A DNA stretch of 64,000 nucleotides from Ypsolopha sequella (taxonomy: Eukaryota > Arthropoda > Insecta > Lepidoptera > Ypsolophidae): positions 18,541,221 through 18,605,220 of the forward strand of contig OW203986.1 of NCBI GenBank assembly GCA_934047225.1. Direction: 5' to 3'. The first letter of the stretch is position 1; the number at the start of each line of letters is the position of its first letter. Below are positions 19,807-31,127 of this stretch, piece after piece. Below the pieces are notes generated by a model that was not told the DNA's origin, made no database searches, and saw only the letters and a program-made list of their open reading frames with translations. The translations under genes were made by a program, and so were the position numbers.

Positions 19807-20540
19807 TAAACGAAGGATAAGAATTCTCTTACGTAAAGGTATAATCAAAATGAAATCCTTTCTTTAGATTCATCCTACGTTACTCTAAAGCTTCTCTAAA
19901 ATACTTTCATGATTGCACCAGTCAGCTACTTTACCGAATGCAATGCGACTGGATCACAAAAGATAAAATTTATTCTCCATTTCAATGGAAATTCCTGCAG
20001 AAAAACCATAAACTACTGTTCGATGTCCCAAGAGCTCTTTCTCAGGGGTAAAATACGTAGTCGTAATCGTTAACTAAAAGTTCGGTCACAAAATGGCCAA
20101 ATGGGTGTGTTTCGTGACCCGAAATAACTATAAAATAGATTACAACTCATGGGGACCTAAAGCTAACTTACAATCACGTGTTTTCTCATAATTTTGGATA
20201 AGAAAGCTTTTTAGATGTTTAAAAGGAACAGAGATATGTAAGAAGTTAAATAAACATTCTCAAAGTTAGACCTCAATAAAAAGAAAAAAATGCTTTTTTT
20301 GTGTCTTGGCGACGGCTGCTATGTTAAACGCCACTTTTTGCCAGTGTCAAGTTAGATACTGATATGGTTATAGTTATTCAGACTTTCATAGCTTAACCGT
20401 AACCGCTGTGCCCCGCCTTAGGCGCCGCGCGGCGACGCGGGGGAGAAAAGGAAAGAGTAGCATGAGTTACTGTCGGATCTTAGAGATTGGTTTACAATAT
20501 TTTTCAGGATACAAGCTTATAAGGACACGGCAGTTTTTAA
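19807..20540. other. no gene seen
   Basis: AT-rich; a short GC-rich patch at 20400-20445 (GGCGCCGCGCGGCGACGCGG) has no coding structure that I can support. Confidence 0.4.
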
Positions 20541-20804
20541 GGAATGTGTTAAAATAAAGTTGCGGAAGCCGGAAACTGACGATAATTCTCGTCCATACGA
20601 TCAACTTTAAATATGAAGCCAATCCTCGAATCGCGAAAAAAATCAGCTGTTCCATAGAAAAGTAACGTACCTTACCCGACCAAAATGTATGAAAAAAACA
20701 TTTTTTTTTCACGATTTCTAAATATTTTTATACGAAATGTTGTTTGTATGGATGAGCACTATCGCCAGTTTCCGGCTTCCGCAACTTCATCTTAACACCC
20801 TGTA
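20541..20804. mobile_element. palindromic MITE, ends ACAGGGTGTTAAGATGAAGT
   Basis: Left TTGCGGAAGCCGGAAACTG at about 20560 is inverted at 20769-20786, followed by AACACCCTGT. Arms are about 60-70 bp and the element about 264 bp. A longer relative with the same ends lies at 53972-54808. Confidence 0.7.
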
Positions 20805-21109
20805 AATTATAAGAGACACAGGCCAATAAATTCATACAGAAGCTTTCATTGATTGTACTCTAAAAAGGGAAAACAGAATATCATGATTGTCACATTCCAC
20901 AGAATTCACCAAGCTCTCTTTGTAACAAAATGTAACAAAATACAGAGGAATAATGAAACAAAATGGAATGCTTCAACACATATATAGCTATGAGTATTTA
21001 CGTAAATTCGTCTCTACTATAAAGAGAAGTCTTGGGTGAATATTGCTCTTCGTATTTCCGTTGTCTTAATGTAATTCTTCAGCAATCATAATGTGATTTC
21101 TTTTTCCAC

Positions 21110-21285
21110 CTAAAGGAATTCTGGAAGAGATCGCTTTAAGCGATAAGACCGCCTATTTGTACTTACCCTTTGTACTCATATTTTTAAGTTCAATTTATTG
21201 AATTCTTTTTTTTGTGTTGTGACAATAAAACTATATTGTATTGCATTGTATTGTATTGTATTGTATTGTATTTTATTGTTAAAGT
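21110..21285 (+). mobile_element. RTE-like LINE 3' end with (TTGTA)n tail
   Basis: Shares GGAAGAGATCGCTTTAAGCG and the AATAAAACTATATTGTA end with the copy at 13090-13255, then carries about eight TTGTA units (21236-21275). Confidence 0.65.
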
Positions 21286-21466
21286 ACCTAATCCTGTAAT
21301 AGCTAATATGTTAAGGGTCGAATAAAAAGATGGGTGGGAAAATAACTGTCAGTATCATATCAACTCACGCAACCCCTTTTTCTTGTTGAAGCTCCGAGAA
21401 TTCCCAAAGCTTAATATCAAAATCATTTTTTTTATTTGTTTTTTTCCATTAATTGGTCAGAGAATG

Positions 21467-21612
21467 GTGTCGATTCGTTGTAGCACATCTTAACTTATTT
21501 GACAGGACTAAACTTCTGTCCTTATCTTTTCGATAAAGAAAGAAAAAGACAGGATGCTTAAAATAAGGTTAGTCCTATCAAATAAGCTAAGTTGTGTTAC
21601 GCCGAATCGACA
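21467..21612. mobile_element. palindromic MITE, TIR GTGTCGATTCG
   Basis: Left GTGTCGATTCGTTGTAGCAC pairs with right GTGTTACGCCGAATCGACAC. The centre contains CTTATCTTTTCGATAAAG. Copies: 34716-34884, and a half copy 44936-45020. Confidence 0.7.
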
Positions 21613-22088
21613 CAATTATACGCCATTTTAGGACACAGTTTTCATTATTTTCGTATATAAATTAACCATTATTTTTTTATTATTTTTTACAGAATTGTCG
21701 GTTATGACGTTGCTTGAGAATTTTAGACATTATACTGATTGTGATGTGTGACTGCCTATAAAAATGTGGTCTGTTTACTCATCTGTCATCCATCCGTCAA
21801 ATCAGTCGGCAGCAAATTTTTATAAATCTTGATAGAGGACACATTTCTAAACAGCCATTTCTCAAGTGATGTCACACGAAGGCAAATGGAAGTTGCAGCT
21901 TTTTTGTAAAAATATTCATCATCATGAGGTTTTTTAGATCATAAATTCGGAAATACGGTTTATGCCTTGATGGAGCTGGCCATATTCATTATTCCGTGAA
22001 AATTTCAACCTATTGCGGCTGAAGCTATAGACCGCTGTGACAGACGTACAGATAGATAGACAGACAGAAAGTGGAAGCTTAGTAATAG

Positions 22089-22616
22089 CACAGTAGAGAA
22101 AAGTAACAGTATTACGTCTGGGCAATGTCCATGAAATAACGCTCGGCAAACGCATGCAGTACCCCTCGGCCACAGCTTCAGGCTTCGAGAGGCGCGCCAA
22201 GCGGTTCTTCTTGTATGAAGTTGTATAGAGCCGGCCATGGGTCACCGCACGCGCGTCTTGTCCGGCTTCAAGTGACTTGACGGTGGTGTGCGGGGAGGCG
22301 GGCGGTTGAAACAGTGATCGAGCGCACAGGACGAACCTAGTGTCGAGCGCTTTGAGCGAGCGAGTGCGCTATACATCCGTGGCAGGGCAAAGCCCGTCGC
22401 AAAAACCGCCTGGAAGCGCAGCAAGAAGGCGCCGCCGCCAGAAGCCTGAAGGTGTGGCCCTGGCGTTAGGACTGCCCACATAAATGCGTGGAAATCAGGT
22501 GGCTTCTCACACTGTCCGCGGCGCACCTTTACTACCGAGGTATGCAGAGATTTGGAAGCGCGCGTTTCGGACGTTTTATATAAAGACATATAATACAGTT
22601 ACTTTTCTCTACTGTG
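22089..22616. mobile_element. GC-rich 528-bp TIR element with 7-bp TSD
   Basis: TIRs of about 26 bp, 25/26 identical: CACAGTAGAGAAAAGTAAC at 22089 and its inverse ending at 22616. Perfect flanking duplication GTAATAG at 22082-22088 and 22617-22623. The body is far more GC-rich than its surroundings, with CpG-rich stretches (GGCGCCGCCGCC, GAGCGCTTTGAGCGAGCGAG). Short ORFs on both strands (the longest on minus, 22242-22589) have no recognisable domain. Superfamily unassigned; non-autonomous. Confidence 0.75.
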
Positions 22617-22661
22617 GTAATAGGGTCCCGTTTGGCACTCTTCGGGTACGGAACCCGAAAA

Positions 22662-23028
22662 CAGCGTTTCTTAACCTTTTTTGTCCACAGACCCCTTAAT
22701 AAATCAAGCACAATTTTAAGGACCCTCGTAATAAAAAAGCAGATATAAATTTCGGACCATTTATTTTAGTTTTACAAATTACAAAATAAATATACTTTTT
22801 CATATAAAATACGTTAATGAGAAGGTTGGTGCTGCTTTTTTTGCAACTAAATTAGTGATATTTGGGTTTATATTACTACTGAGTTGTAGTCTCAAATCGG
22901 ATTCTACTTTTAATCTAAGTCGTGGCATTTATTTATGATTGTTAAATGTTCCATAGATTAGGCTGCGGACCCCACGCATATGCTCGGGTACCCCCAGGGA
23001 TCTGCGGACCACAAGTTAAGAAACGCTG
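22662..23028. mobile_element. hAT-type MITE, 367 bp
   Basis: Ends CAGCGTTTCTTAACC.../...GTTAAGAAACGCTG match the CAGNGTTTCTCAACC pattern of Charlie-like hAT elements. The 8-bp TSD is CCCGAAAA (22654-22661) against CCCTAAAA (23029-23036), one mismatch. The inner ends contain CACAGACCCC and GGACCACAAG. Non-coding. Confidence 0.85.
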
Positions 23029-23045
23029 CCCTAAAAAGTATTCAA

Positions 23046-25775
23046 ATCTAAAACGGATCTATAAGTTTATTACTCCTAACCAACTTTCATCTAACAGAAT
23101 CTGCATAGTCTCACGAAGTTCAAAGCAAACGAAAAAGTTTATTAAGCTGTATCATATGCAACGTATTCCTCAATGTATAAGTATAAATCTTTCCAAAAAT
23201 ATGGTTAATATAAAAACCCCATAAATTTTCCAATTCATTTTCCTATGTTATAATAAATATAAATAAATAAAATAAAATATTTTTTTATTGAGGTTACGAA
23301 GACCCATTGTAAAAACACATGAAAATACCTTAAAAAATACACATTTTAAATAACAAAAACTAAATGAAAAATAAAAATTTGTAAGATAAGATTATTTATA
23401 ATTATTATACTAAATTAAATTAATTATTATTTTTTATTTGGTAAGCAAAGTTTGACAATCCAATGCTTCAACATAGGATTGTCAAATTATGTCAATTATT
23501 TGTTATGTCATCGATGAATTTCCTTATAAGGCGAATTTCACTGTACATATATGAGTATTACCTATATTTCATATTTATTCTCGCCTATATTCCGAACATT
23601 GTACAAGTAAGATAACAGAAGCAAGGACTGACGCATACATAAGCTTAGGGCTTTCGTTGCCACGGTAATGATCTTAAGGGCCGGTATAAGGTCAGATGCA
23701 TAATTTTAAATGACCATTTCACATTATGTAACTTAGTCAATCGGTTTAATAAAATAATATAGATATAGATGATCTAAACATCTTAGAAAAAACGCTAAAT
23801 CTTTGAGTTCGTTCGATAGAAAAAAAATTACGAAGTTACCTTACCTTGTTTTTTCTTAAATTATACAGCCTTGATATTTGGATTAAAAATAAGTGAACAA
23901 TAACCCCTTCTAACCATCTTAGAATATTTTAATAATTTAATCTAGAAGCCGAGTCATTAAATAAAAACGCAGTTTATCGTGACCGCTTGTTTCTTGGTGG
24001 ACGTAACAGCCACGGTTGAGAACGCGCTATTTTAAGGTAAGGAAATGAGGTGCTCAATCTGACGTTATATGTAGCCTTAATGCAAATCCAAAGGATCAAG
24101 GTAAACGGTTATTGTTATTCTCAAACAGCTCGTTTCGAACAGCGTGTCTATGCAAAAATTTCTTTCCGTGAAAAGGTCACATCGATGATCTCTAAGATTT
24201 CCCAAAGGTGAAAGTCTACATCTCTAAAATTTTAGTGGACGGAAGCTTGAACATCTTTGCCTTTGAATAGAGTTAGTATTCTTCCAGTTCTTGAGACCTT
24301 TTTCTATCTTTGACATGTAGAGACGCCGTATCGCTATTCGAATCGGATGTGGAATACGTAAAATGGTACACGCAGAGGAAAACTGATTCATGAATTTTAT
24401 TAAATTTTCGTTTTTTTTTATGGAGGTCGTGTTATGGCTTTAGGACGACCCGATGAACTCGTGCTACGCTGTACCATTGTAACTAAAAATTTACCATGCA
24501 CCAGAAATTATCCTCTTGAATTGTAGGGTTACTCAACTAACATTTATATATATTGAAGAGTTACCGTATATCTTATAAGAGAGTTATAGAGTTAAAATTG
24601 TTACCACACTCTTAATTAACTCCATTTCAAAATCAATGACGTTACTGAAGTTGAACAATAGCCTTACAATATATAAGCAATTCTAACATAGCCGATTTAA
24701 AGCAATAAGAATTAAAGCAAGTTTATGAAGATCAAGCACAAACAAAGCACAATCAAAACAAGCTCTACCGTCATAAGTATAAAAGCAACCACTGCTACTA
24801 CACTAACTGTAAAGAATATTCTGCTACGTTATTTACTGTTCTAATACAACCTGAAGAGCTGAACTTATATCATAAGTGAACGGTATCACCTTTAGTGGCA
24901 ACCGAATCCATAATGAATCAATAGTAACACTCTAAGGTTTATAATGACCTGCAACCAATGCCTAATTGTTTGTTGTGTAACTACGACCCTATCTGGTAGG
25001 TATAGCTCCCAGCTTTTTTTCTTTACTTTATGATATCGCGTTACAGAATGCCGAGGGCAACGGTTTGTTGCTCGTTAATCACGAGGGGTTTGTTCCTGTA
25101 AGCTGGAGCTACTACGAGTATTTGACCCTCACACACTTAGGGAAACTATGTCAGAGGTGTTTGAAGAGGATCACATATTATGTTCTGTACTATCTATATG
25201 CACGTTCCTTACATGGAGTATCTTAGGTACATCCTGTATCGTACCGGAAACGCAAACTTTTATTTAAAATAATTTTTGAATATTTAAAGCAAAAATTTTG
25301 AACTATTGAGTACTTATTTTTTTAAACTATCGTTATTCAAAAACATATTCTGTGTATTTTAAAGAGTTCAATGTTATAGCTAAGACTGTCTAAATAAATA
25401 AAATATGATTTTACTAAGATCTGACAATTTCTTATTTTAGAAGCTCTTTCATGTTCTCGTGGAGCATACATTTTTGGATGTAGACCTTCTCCATCACTTT
25501 CCAGTTATTTTTATCCCTTGCTTGTGTGGTCTACGTTTTATAAAATTTTTGTAAGTAATGTTGTTTAAAATAACAATAGTCAGAACCAGAGCTGGATTTA
25601 GGCGAGGGCAACCCGGGCGACAGGCCCGGGGTCTTCACAAGAGAGGGGCCCCCACAATAGTGGATCCGCCTAGGGTTACCAGATGACAGGAATTTTCCTG
25701 ACATGTTCGGAATTTTAGATGTCTGTCAGGGAAACAAATTTAACTTTAATAATAATTACTTTTTCTTTGATTATG
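23046..25775. other. no gene seen
   Basis: AT-rich sequence. Minor items: a TTTGACAATCC/GGATTGTCAAA hairpin at 23452-23487, and a GC-rich patch at 25600-25660 (GGGCAACCCGGGCGACAGGC) like the end of an old DNA element. No supported coding region. Confidence 0.45.
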
Positions 25776-25779
25776 TTTC

Positions 25780-25950
25780 TTTTATTTACTCACACTATGC
25801 ATTGAAAAACGAAGTATGATACGCGTGGGTAAGGGCAATAACTTATTTGAAGCGTTTGAAACTATCGTCTTCGTAACGTATTGCCTCCTTACCGCACTTG
25901 TTACATAAACTACTATTGTAGTTGTTAACATTACTGTATAGTGCAAACGT
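25780..25950 (+). repeat. diverged copy of interspersed repeat family A
   Basis: TGCATTGAAAAACGAAGTAT, then GATACGCGTGGGTAAGGGCA and ACATAAACTACTATTG, match the element at 44146-44480 with divergence. Confidence 0.5.
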
Positions 25951-27290
25951 TTATTTATATATATGTATAATTTATATTACATATATTTATTTTTATGTTT
26001 AAGGTTTTTTTAGGTGGTTATATTTATTAATAGGCATATTATTTTTTTTTGTAGTGTGTTGCGCTTTTTTTATTGTTATTTCCATTATTTTTAAAGTAAG
26101 TTTAAATGTGTCCCATTTACATTATAGCCGCGTCAACTCATTCGATCGGAAGATAGAATTTTATATTTAGGCTTTGATAATACTTTGCGGAAACGTGTCG
26201 TGATGATAATTACGAAGAATACATGCTACAGAAACACTTCCGATCTTGATTACTGTTTTCCGACCACAATCTACAATTTCTAACGAAATGAATGACAATT
26301 ACTTCCAAGTTACAACTGAAATTATATGAAGTCGTAAACTACTCGCAACATTACATCTCCTTCGACGAGTTATAGTAATAAACTTAGATTGCTATTCATA
26401 ATTTCAGTAATAAAAGACATAATTTCCATGCCGTTGACGTTAATTGCAAGGACGTGTAAGAGAAACGGTGCAATCCACAAGTTTTTATTTCAAGTTAGGT
26501 AAGAAAATAAAAAATACATTGAGATGTATAATTACGGAACACGTTTTCAATATATTTTTTTATTAATTAGTTTCAGACATATTTTGAAAACGTTGTTTGA
26601 ATATGGGCTGAAAAACTACAATACCTTTGCTTAGCAATAAATAAAAATACTAGCTGTCAATGTCAAGTGTTACTGACATTTAGTTTTGATCTTAGAATCA
26701 ATTCCTCATTGCTTAGAATAAGTATTCTGAGGTTTTGATATATTATGCTCTATGGTAATGCCATTTTGTTTTTTTTTAATACATGCAATCATAGATGTCC
26801 ACAAGGCTTTTTTTTTGAATCAAGATTACTTTATTACCCAAAAATAAGATCAAAATGCCCTACCTTTAACCTTTTTACTCACTTGAACATATTAAAAAAA
26901 AAGAAAAAGACATGAACATATAAATGTAGATATGTACATATACCACACATATACGTACATATCACCACACATTTCTCCTCTCACCCAAAGATGCACCCGC
27001 TATGCACAAAATAAATAAATGAATAAAAATTACAACATTCCATAATTATAACCACCTATATAACTCCGGAATGAAATAACTAAGTATTTTTTAATGTATG
27101 CTGCATGCGCTTCTCTAATTGAAATCAGCGAAATATATGTCAACTACCATGGTATATGCTGAAAACCAGCGCTGTTTGTAATTTTTTTATATTTTGCAGC
27201 TAGCATTAGCTGAGCATGCACCCATTTGCCAAAACTGTATATTGTGTTATTATAAAATGTACATATCTCTTCTCTTATAAGTTTCGTTTT
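25951..27290. other. no gene seen
   Basis: AT-rich; a T-rich block at 26800-26870 may be the reverse-strand tail of an old LINE. Nothing else supported. Confidence 0.4.
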
Positions 27291-27299
27291 TTAATTAAA

Positions 27300-27475
27300 A
27301 ATTGTTGAAATTCTAATTTACAGAAATCAACGGAGACTTTGCGATGAAAGCATACACAATACATAGATAATAAGGTTTTGTTGAATAACTATTGAGTATA
27401 TTTTAAATTAAGGTGTTCTGTTTCGATTCATTAGCAAAGGGTGGGTTTTTCACAAACCGGCTGCAAAACCGCTCC
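27300..27475 (+). mobile_element. half copy of the 19.5-kb foldback family
   Basis: AAATTCTAATTTACAGAAAT..., GTTTTGTTGAATAACTATTG and GGTTTTTCACAAACCGGCTG repeat the right arm and terminal block of 19641-19806. The left arm is missing. Confidence 0.65.
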
Positions 27476-27479
27476 TATG

Positions 27480-27545
27480 TTTATTTTTTTTGTTTACCTT
27501 TTTAATGTGTTTGGCAATAAATTTCGATTTTCTTTCTTTCTTTCA
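27480..27545 (+). mobile_element. LINE 3' tail remnant with (TTTC)n
   Basis: GTGTTTGGCAATAAATTTCG followed by TTTCTTTCTTTC is a typical LINE 3' end: polyadenylation signal plus short tandem tail. No coding part remains. Confidence 0.35.
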
Positions 27546-28030
27546 AAGATTTAAAAATTAATTGAACATCCAGATCATGGAAAAGGGAAAGTCCCTTACA
27601 AGTAACAAGTCTCTTAGCTTTTACCTACTTTCGTTTAAGCTATATTAAAATTAGCGAGTTGACAATGTAAAGAGTTATGGATTCGATTTCAGATGTCCCA
27701 TTTCACTCCGCTGATCGCAAACAAGAAGCCTGAACGTTTTTGAAACTAAGTATACGTATTTTATCAATAATTATCTACTTCTATCATCATATCATATTCA
27801 ACATCAAAAACGTTCTCTCATTTGTCGCGAAATTGTTTTTGATAGTCGTAAATAAACCATTTTGAAATTTAGATTGAAATTGAAAAAAATATTTATTTAT
27901 CACTATAATAACTACACACACAATATAAATGTCAAATTATTCAACAAATATTATAAAAAAAAAACAATAGATATAAAATAAGAGAAAATTAAAATATCTG
28001 TGAATAAAAATATTGAAATAGTTAAAATGT

Positions 28031-28113
28031 GATAAAAAGGGGCAGACTCAGCATCTGTTGTGTGTTGTAGAACAGCAGCACAACGCTGATTTTCAGTCTG
28101 TCCCTTTTTCATA
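28031..28113 (+). ncRNA. miRNA-precursor-like hairpin
   Basis: About 30 bp of stem: AAAAAGGGGCAGACT against AGTCTGTCCCTTTTT, an internal bulge, then ATCTGTTGTG against CACAACGCTGAT, closed by a loop of about 15-20 nt. Size and bulges fit a pre-miRNA; a short MITE would also fit. No expression evidence. Confidence 0.3.
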
Positions 28114-28284
28114 CACTAAATTAAATTTCCATATTACGGGCGCGACATAATTAGACAATAGGATACTCGTGCAAATTGACGATACTTACGATTAACCTAG
28201 AAATTATACTTAACTACAAATAAGAGAACTATTTAAGTAATGGTGATTGGATTAAGGATACTTAATTTGAGCAACATTGTGTTT

Positions 28285-28390
28285 TTTGGGGTTCCGTACC
28301 TCAAAATGAAAAAACGGAACCCTTATAGGTTCTCTTTGTTGTCCTTCTGTGTAGACACATAGAGTAGATACATGGCCCGAGTTCTACTCA
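28285..28390 (-). mobile_element. fragment of the GGAACCC-end repeat, reverse orientation
   Basis: GGGGTTCCGTACCTCAAAAT and ACGGAACCCTTATAGG match the 3' end of the family described at 21940 and 36342, inverted. Confidence 0.55.
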
Positions 28391-29796
28391 CGCTTGACAG
28401 TTTTTTTTTTCAAGTTAATAAACTCGTCTTGACATACACCAACTGCAATTTGGACCTGTCTTTGAAGACATACTCCTCGCATACGGGTGGTCAAAAAAAC
28501 TTGAAAAAGAAAAAAACGAATGTTATCGAAAGTTTCATTTGATTCTCTTAATCCTTCCGAGTACCTGAAGCGATTTTAATGATTCTTTCACCAAATTATA
28601 GACAATTTTTCGATCTACAAAATTATTGTTTATTTTTAATTTCCTTTAATGTGTCCTAGTGGAAAGTATTATTTTCTCCTATTTTGCGCTATAAATATAT
28701 ATTTATCCCATAAGAGAATTGAAACTTCCGAAAATTTTGAAGAAATGTTACTACTCAAAACGTAACGCAAAAAATTTACATATACTTAAGAAAATAGTAA
28801 ACACGTGAAAAATTCGAGTAACCTCTAATTATGTCCCTAAGTGTATAGTATTAGTTTTCTCGTACATTTAGTACTTATCCCTAGAAAGAAATGTAATGGA
28901 TGACTAAGAGATACTAGCATACACGAGTAAAAAGGAAAATTTTGTTCAAGTCGGACAAAACTAACATTTCCCATTCAAATTACTTTCCGAATCTACAAAC
29001 CCCACCCTGGATCGGTTCACAATCAGGACGTCTGAAATGGAACGTGACACCGTGGACACATTTCAAGCCATTGACTTGCAAATCATTCCTCCAACTTCGC
29101 ACTGGGTCCCGAATTCAGACAACTTATCTGGCTTTTGTCTCCGTTGTTTAAATAGGGAAACAATGGTTAATTACACTTTTTGTGTGGTTTAGTCGAAATT
29201 AGTTTTCCAAGTTAGCTGTGCTGATATTGGCAGAAAACGGTGGAAATAAGCAAAACAATGACCAAATAAGAAAAAAAAATAGTTTTGTGTGCATCTACAA
29301 TCTTTTATAGTCAGGTACGGTCTATGTAAAATCTGATATCGATATTCACCAGAATGTTATATCTAATTTCATGTCATTATATCACTAAAATTAGGTTGAT
29401 AATCATCATAACAAAATAAATATTAACCACAGCTAACTTTGATTTGAATTTTAAGAGAAAATCTTGTCGTTTTGGTCAACTTGATCCGGCGGCGCGCGCA
29501 TACACCCGAGTGCAGACAAGTCTAGCGTTTATCGTAAAATTCAAAGTGCTGTAATATTAGCTGTAATATGTTTTTCGTTTCAATCTCCTCTCATTGTGTT
29601 TTGCTCCAAATGACCGCTGGCGATCTCAATTTATTTAAAGCTGAATACATTTTATAAGTTGATGGTCGTCTATTACTCGTTAACTTGTGAAACCTACTTA
29701 GCCGTGACAGTTTTCTTTTTAACTTTGTTATATGCCGTGAATTTTTTCACATATCCCGTTTATAACAGCTTTCTAGTATTAAGACTCTTTGAGCTA
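28391..29796. other. no gene seen
   Basis: AT-rich; a 69-aa ORF at 28942-29151 has no recognisable features. 27546-28030 is similarly empty. Confidence 0.4.
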
Positions 29797-29832
29797 AGCC
29801 TGGACAGACAGACAGACAGACAGACAGATGGA
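29797..29832 (+). repeat. (CAGA)n microsatellite
   Basis: GACAGACAGACAGACAGACA followed by GATGGACGGACA, as inside lepidopteran repeat bodies. Confidence 0.7.
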
Positions 29833-29884
29833 CGGACATAGCGAAACTATAAGACTATATCGGTTAAGTACTGTTTTGCTAATT

Positions 29885-30165
29885 TTAATGTAACCGACTT
29901 TAAATAAAAAAGGAGGAGGTTCTCAATTCCATTATTTTTGGATGTTACTCCTTATCTCAGTAATTTCTGAACCAATTTGAATGTTTATTTTTTTGCTTGG
30001 TGGTGTGTGCTTCCAGGTAGCTCCCATTTTGATTTTGTTCATTATCTGATGAAGGTCTTCAGAGAATAGATAGGCTGGAACTTCTCAGAAAATAACAGCA
30101 TACCTCTCGAGATTGAATCAATCAATTTGTACCAAGATGATTAAAAGGAATTTTTAACCCCAAAG
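29885..30165 (+). repeat. single-unit copy of the repeat that carries the 132-bp satellite at 55.4 kb
   Basis: TAACCGACTTTAAATAAAAA starts it, then GGAGGAGGTTCTCAATTCC and TCTGATGAAGGTCTTCAGAG, CAGCATACCTCTCGAGATTG. The same blocks occur in reverse at 55440-56105. Confidence 0.6.
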
Positions 30166-31127
30166 TTAGTTTACACTTTGTTGGAAACTTCAAGAAAAAC
30201 ATTTATGTGATTTGTTTACAAAACATGAATCGAGGATATTTTTCAAATCTTACTTTTTGGAAACCTAAGCTGTAGATAAAACCGAGATTTGATGTTATCA
30301 ATCGCTAATTATGGTTTTACAAGTTAATCAAAAGTAGTCTTCAAAAGTTTATCTCTTTATAGAATCAAATTTAATTTTTTCTTGATATATCTCTGTGGAA
30401 AATGTTGAAGGGGGTAGATTTAAGTGTTTGTCAAATTTTTTTATTAACTTCAACTTATTTCTGTAGTTAATTTCTGTTGTTTTTCCTTAAATAAATAATT
30501 AATTTAAATAAACAAATGAAACTTGAGGATAATTCACGATGTAAAATTGTAAACAACGGCTCATCTCAATAAATACTATGGTCGGGATAGTCAACCAGTT
30601 TCATCAGATTCAGACTACCCTGGGCGAGTGAAGACGCGACGACGTTGCATCTCACAATTCTCACACTGGAGACGCAACTTCACGTGTCGTTGCCGTAAGC
30701 ATCTTCACTCTAGAGATGATGAATATAACCATTAACCATTAAATTTAACTAATATTAAAAATTAACCATGATATTCGATAAACAAAATTAACATTATCGA
30801 ATAAAAATATAATATCAACTTCTCCGGCAGATATTTATATTTGATATTTTTAACACATATTTCGATTGGTTATTGGTTGATTACTAGGTTAGTTTTGTTG
30901 TGTTACTTGAAAAAAAAAGACGCGTCGACGCGCGGTTGTTTTTTTCGTTAAATGTGAAGATTGTGAAGATGTGTTGCAAAATAACCTACTTGGAACCATT
31001 TCGATAGGTGTGTGGGAGTAAAAAATTATAGAGTATTTGTTTTTTGGTTAAAATATTCGTTGATAGTTTTATTCAATTTATTAAAACTTTTTATTAGTAA
31101 ACTTAAATAACATATAAATAATGATAC
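30166..31127. other. no gene seen
   Basis: AT-rich; a weak inverted repeat GAGTGAAGA/TCTTCACTC at 30626-30713 only. Confidence 0.4.

Larger units (their letters stand above)
21940..23045 (+). mobile_element. lepidopteran-type repeat (GGAACCC end), hit by two insertions
   Basis: Recognisable blocks are AAATTTCAACC (22000), GACAGACGTACAGATAGATA, AGTAATAG | TAATAGGGTCCCG, and GGGTACGGAACCC. The element is interrupted at 22089-22616 by a GC-rich TIR element and at 22662-23028 by a hAT MITE. The same family gives 36342-36901, 37125-37199 and 28285-28390. It has no coding capacity. Confidence 0.65.

Noticed and set aside
22005..22589. Minus-strand ORFs in the GC-rich island, possible CpG-island gene
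   Set aside because: The island has exact TIRs and a 7-bp TSD, so it is an inserted element; high GC alone keeps frames open.
22089..22616. Transib assignment because of a CACAGTA RSS-like heptamer
   Set aside because: Transib duplicates 5 bp; here the duplication is 7 bp.
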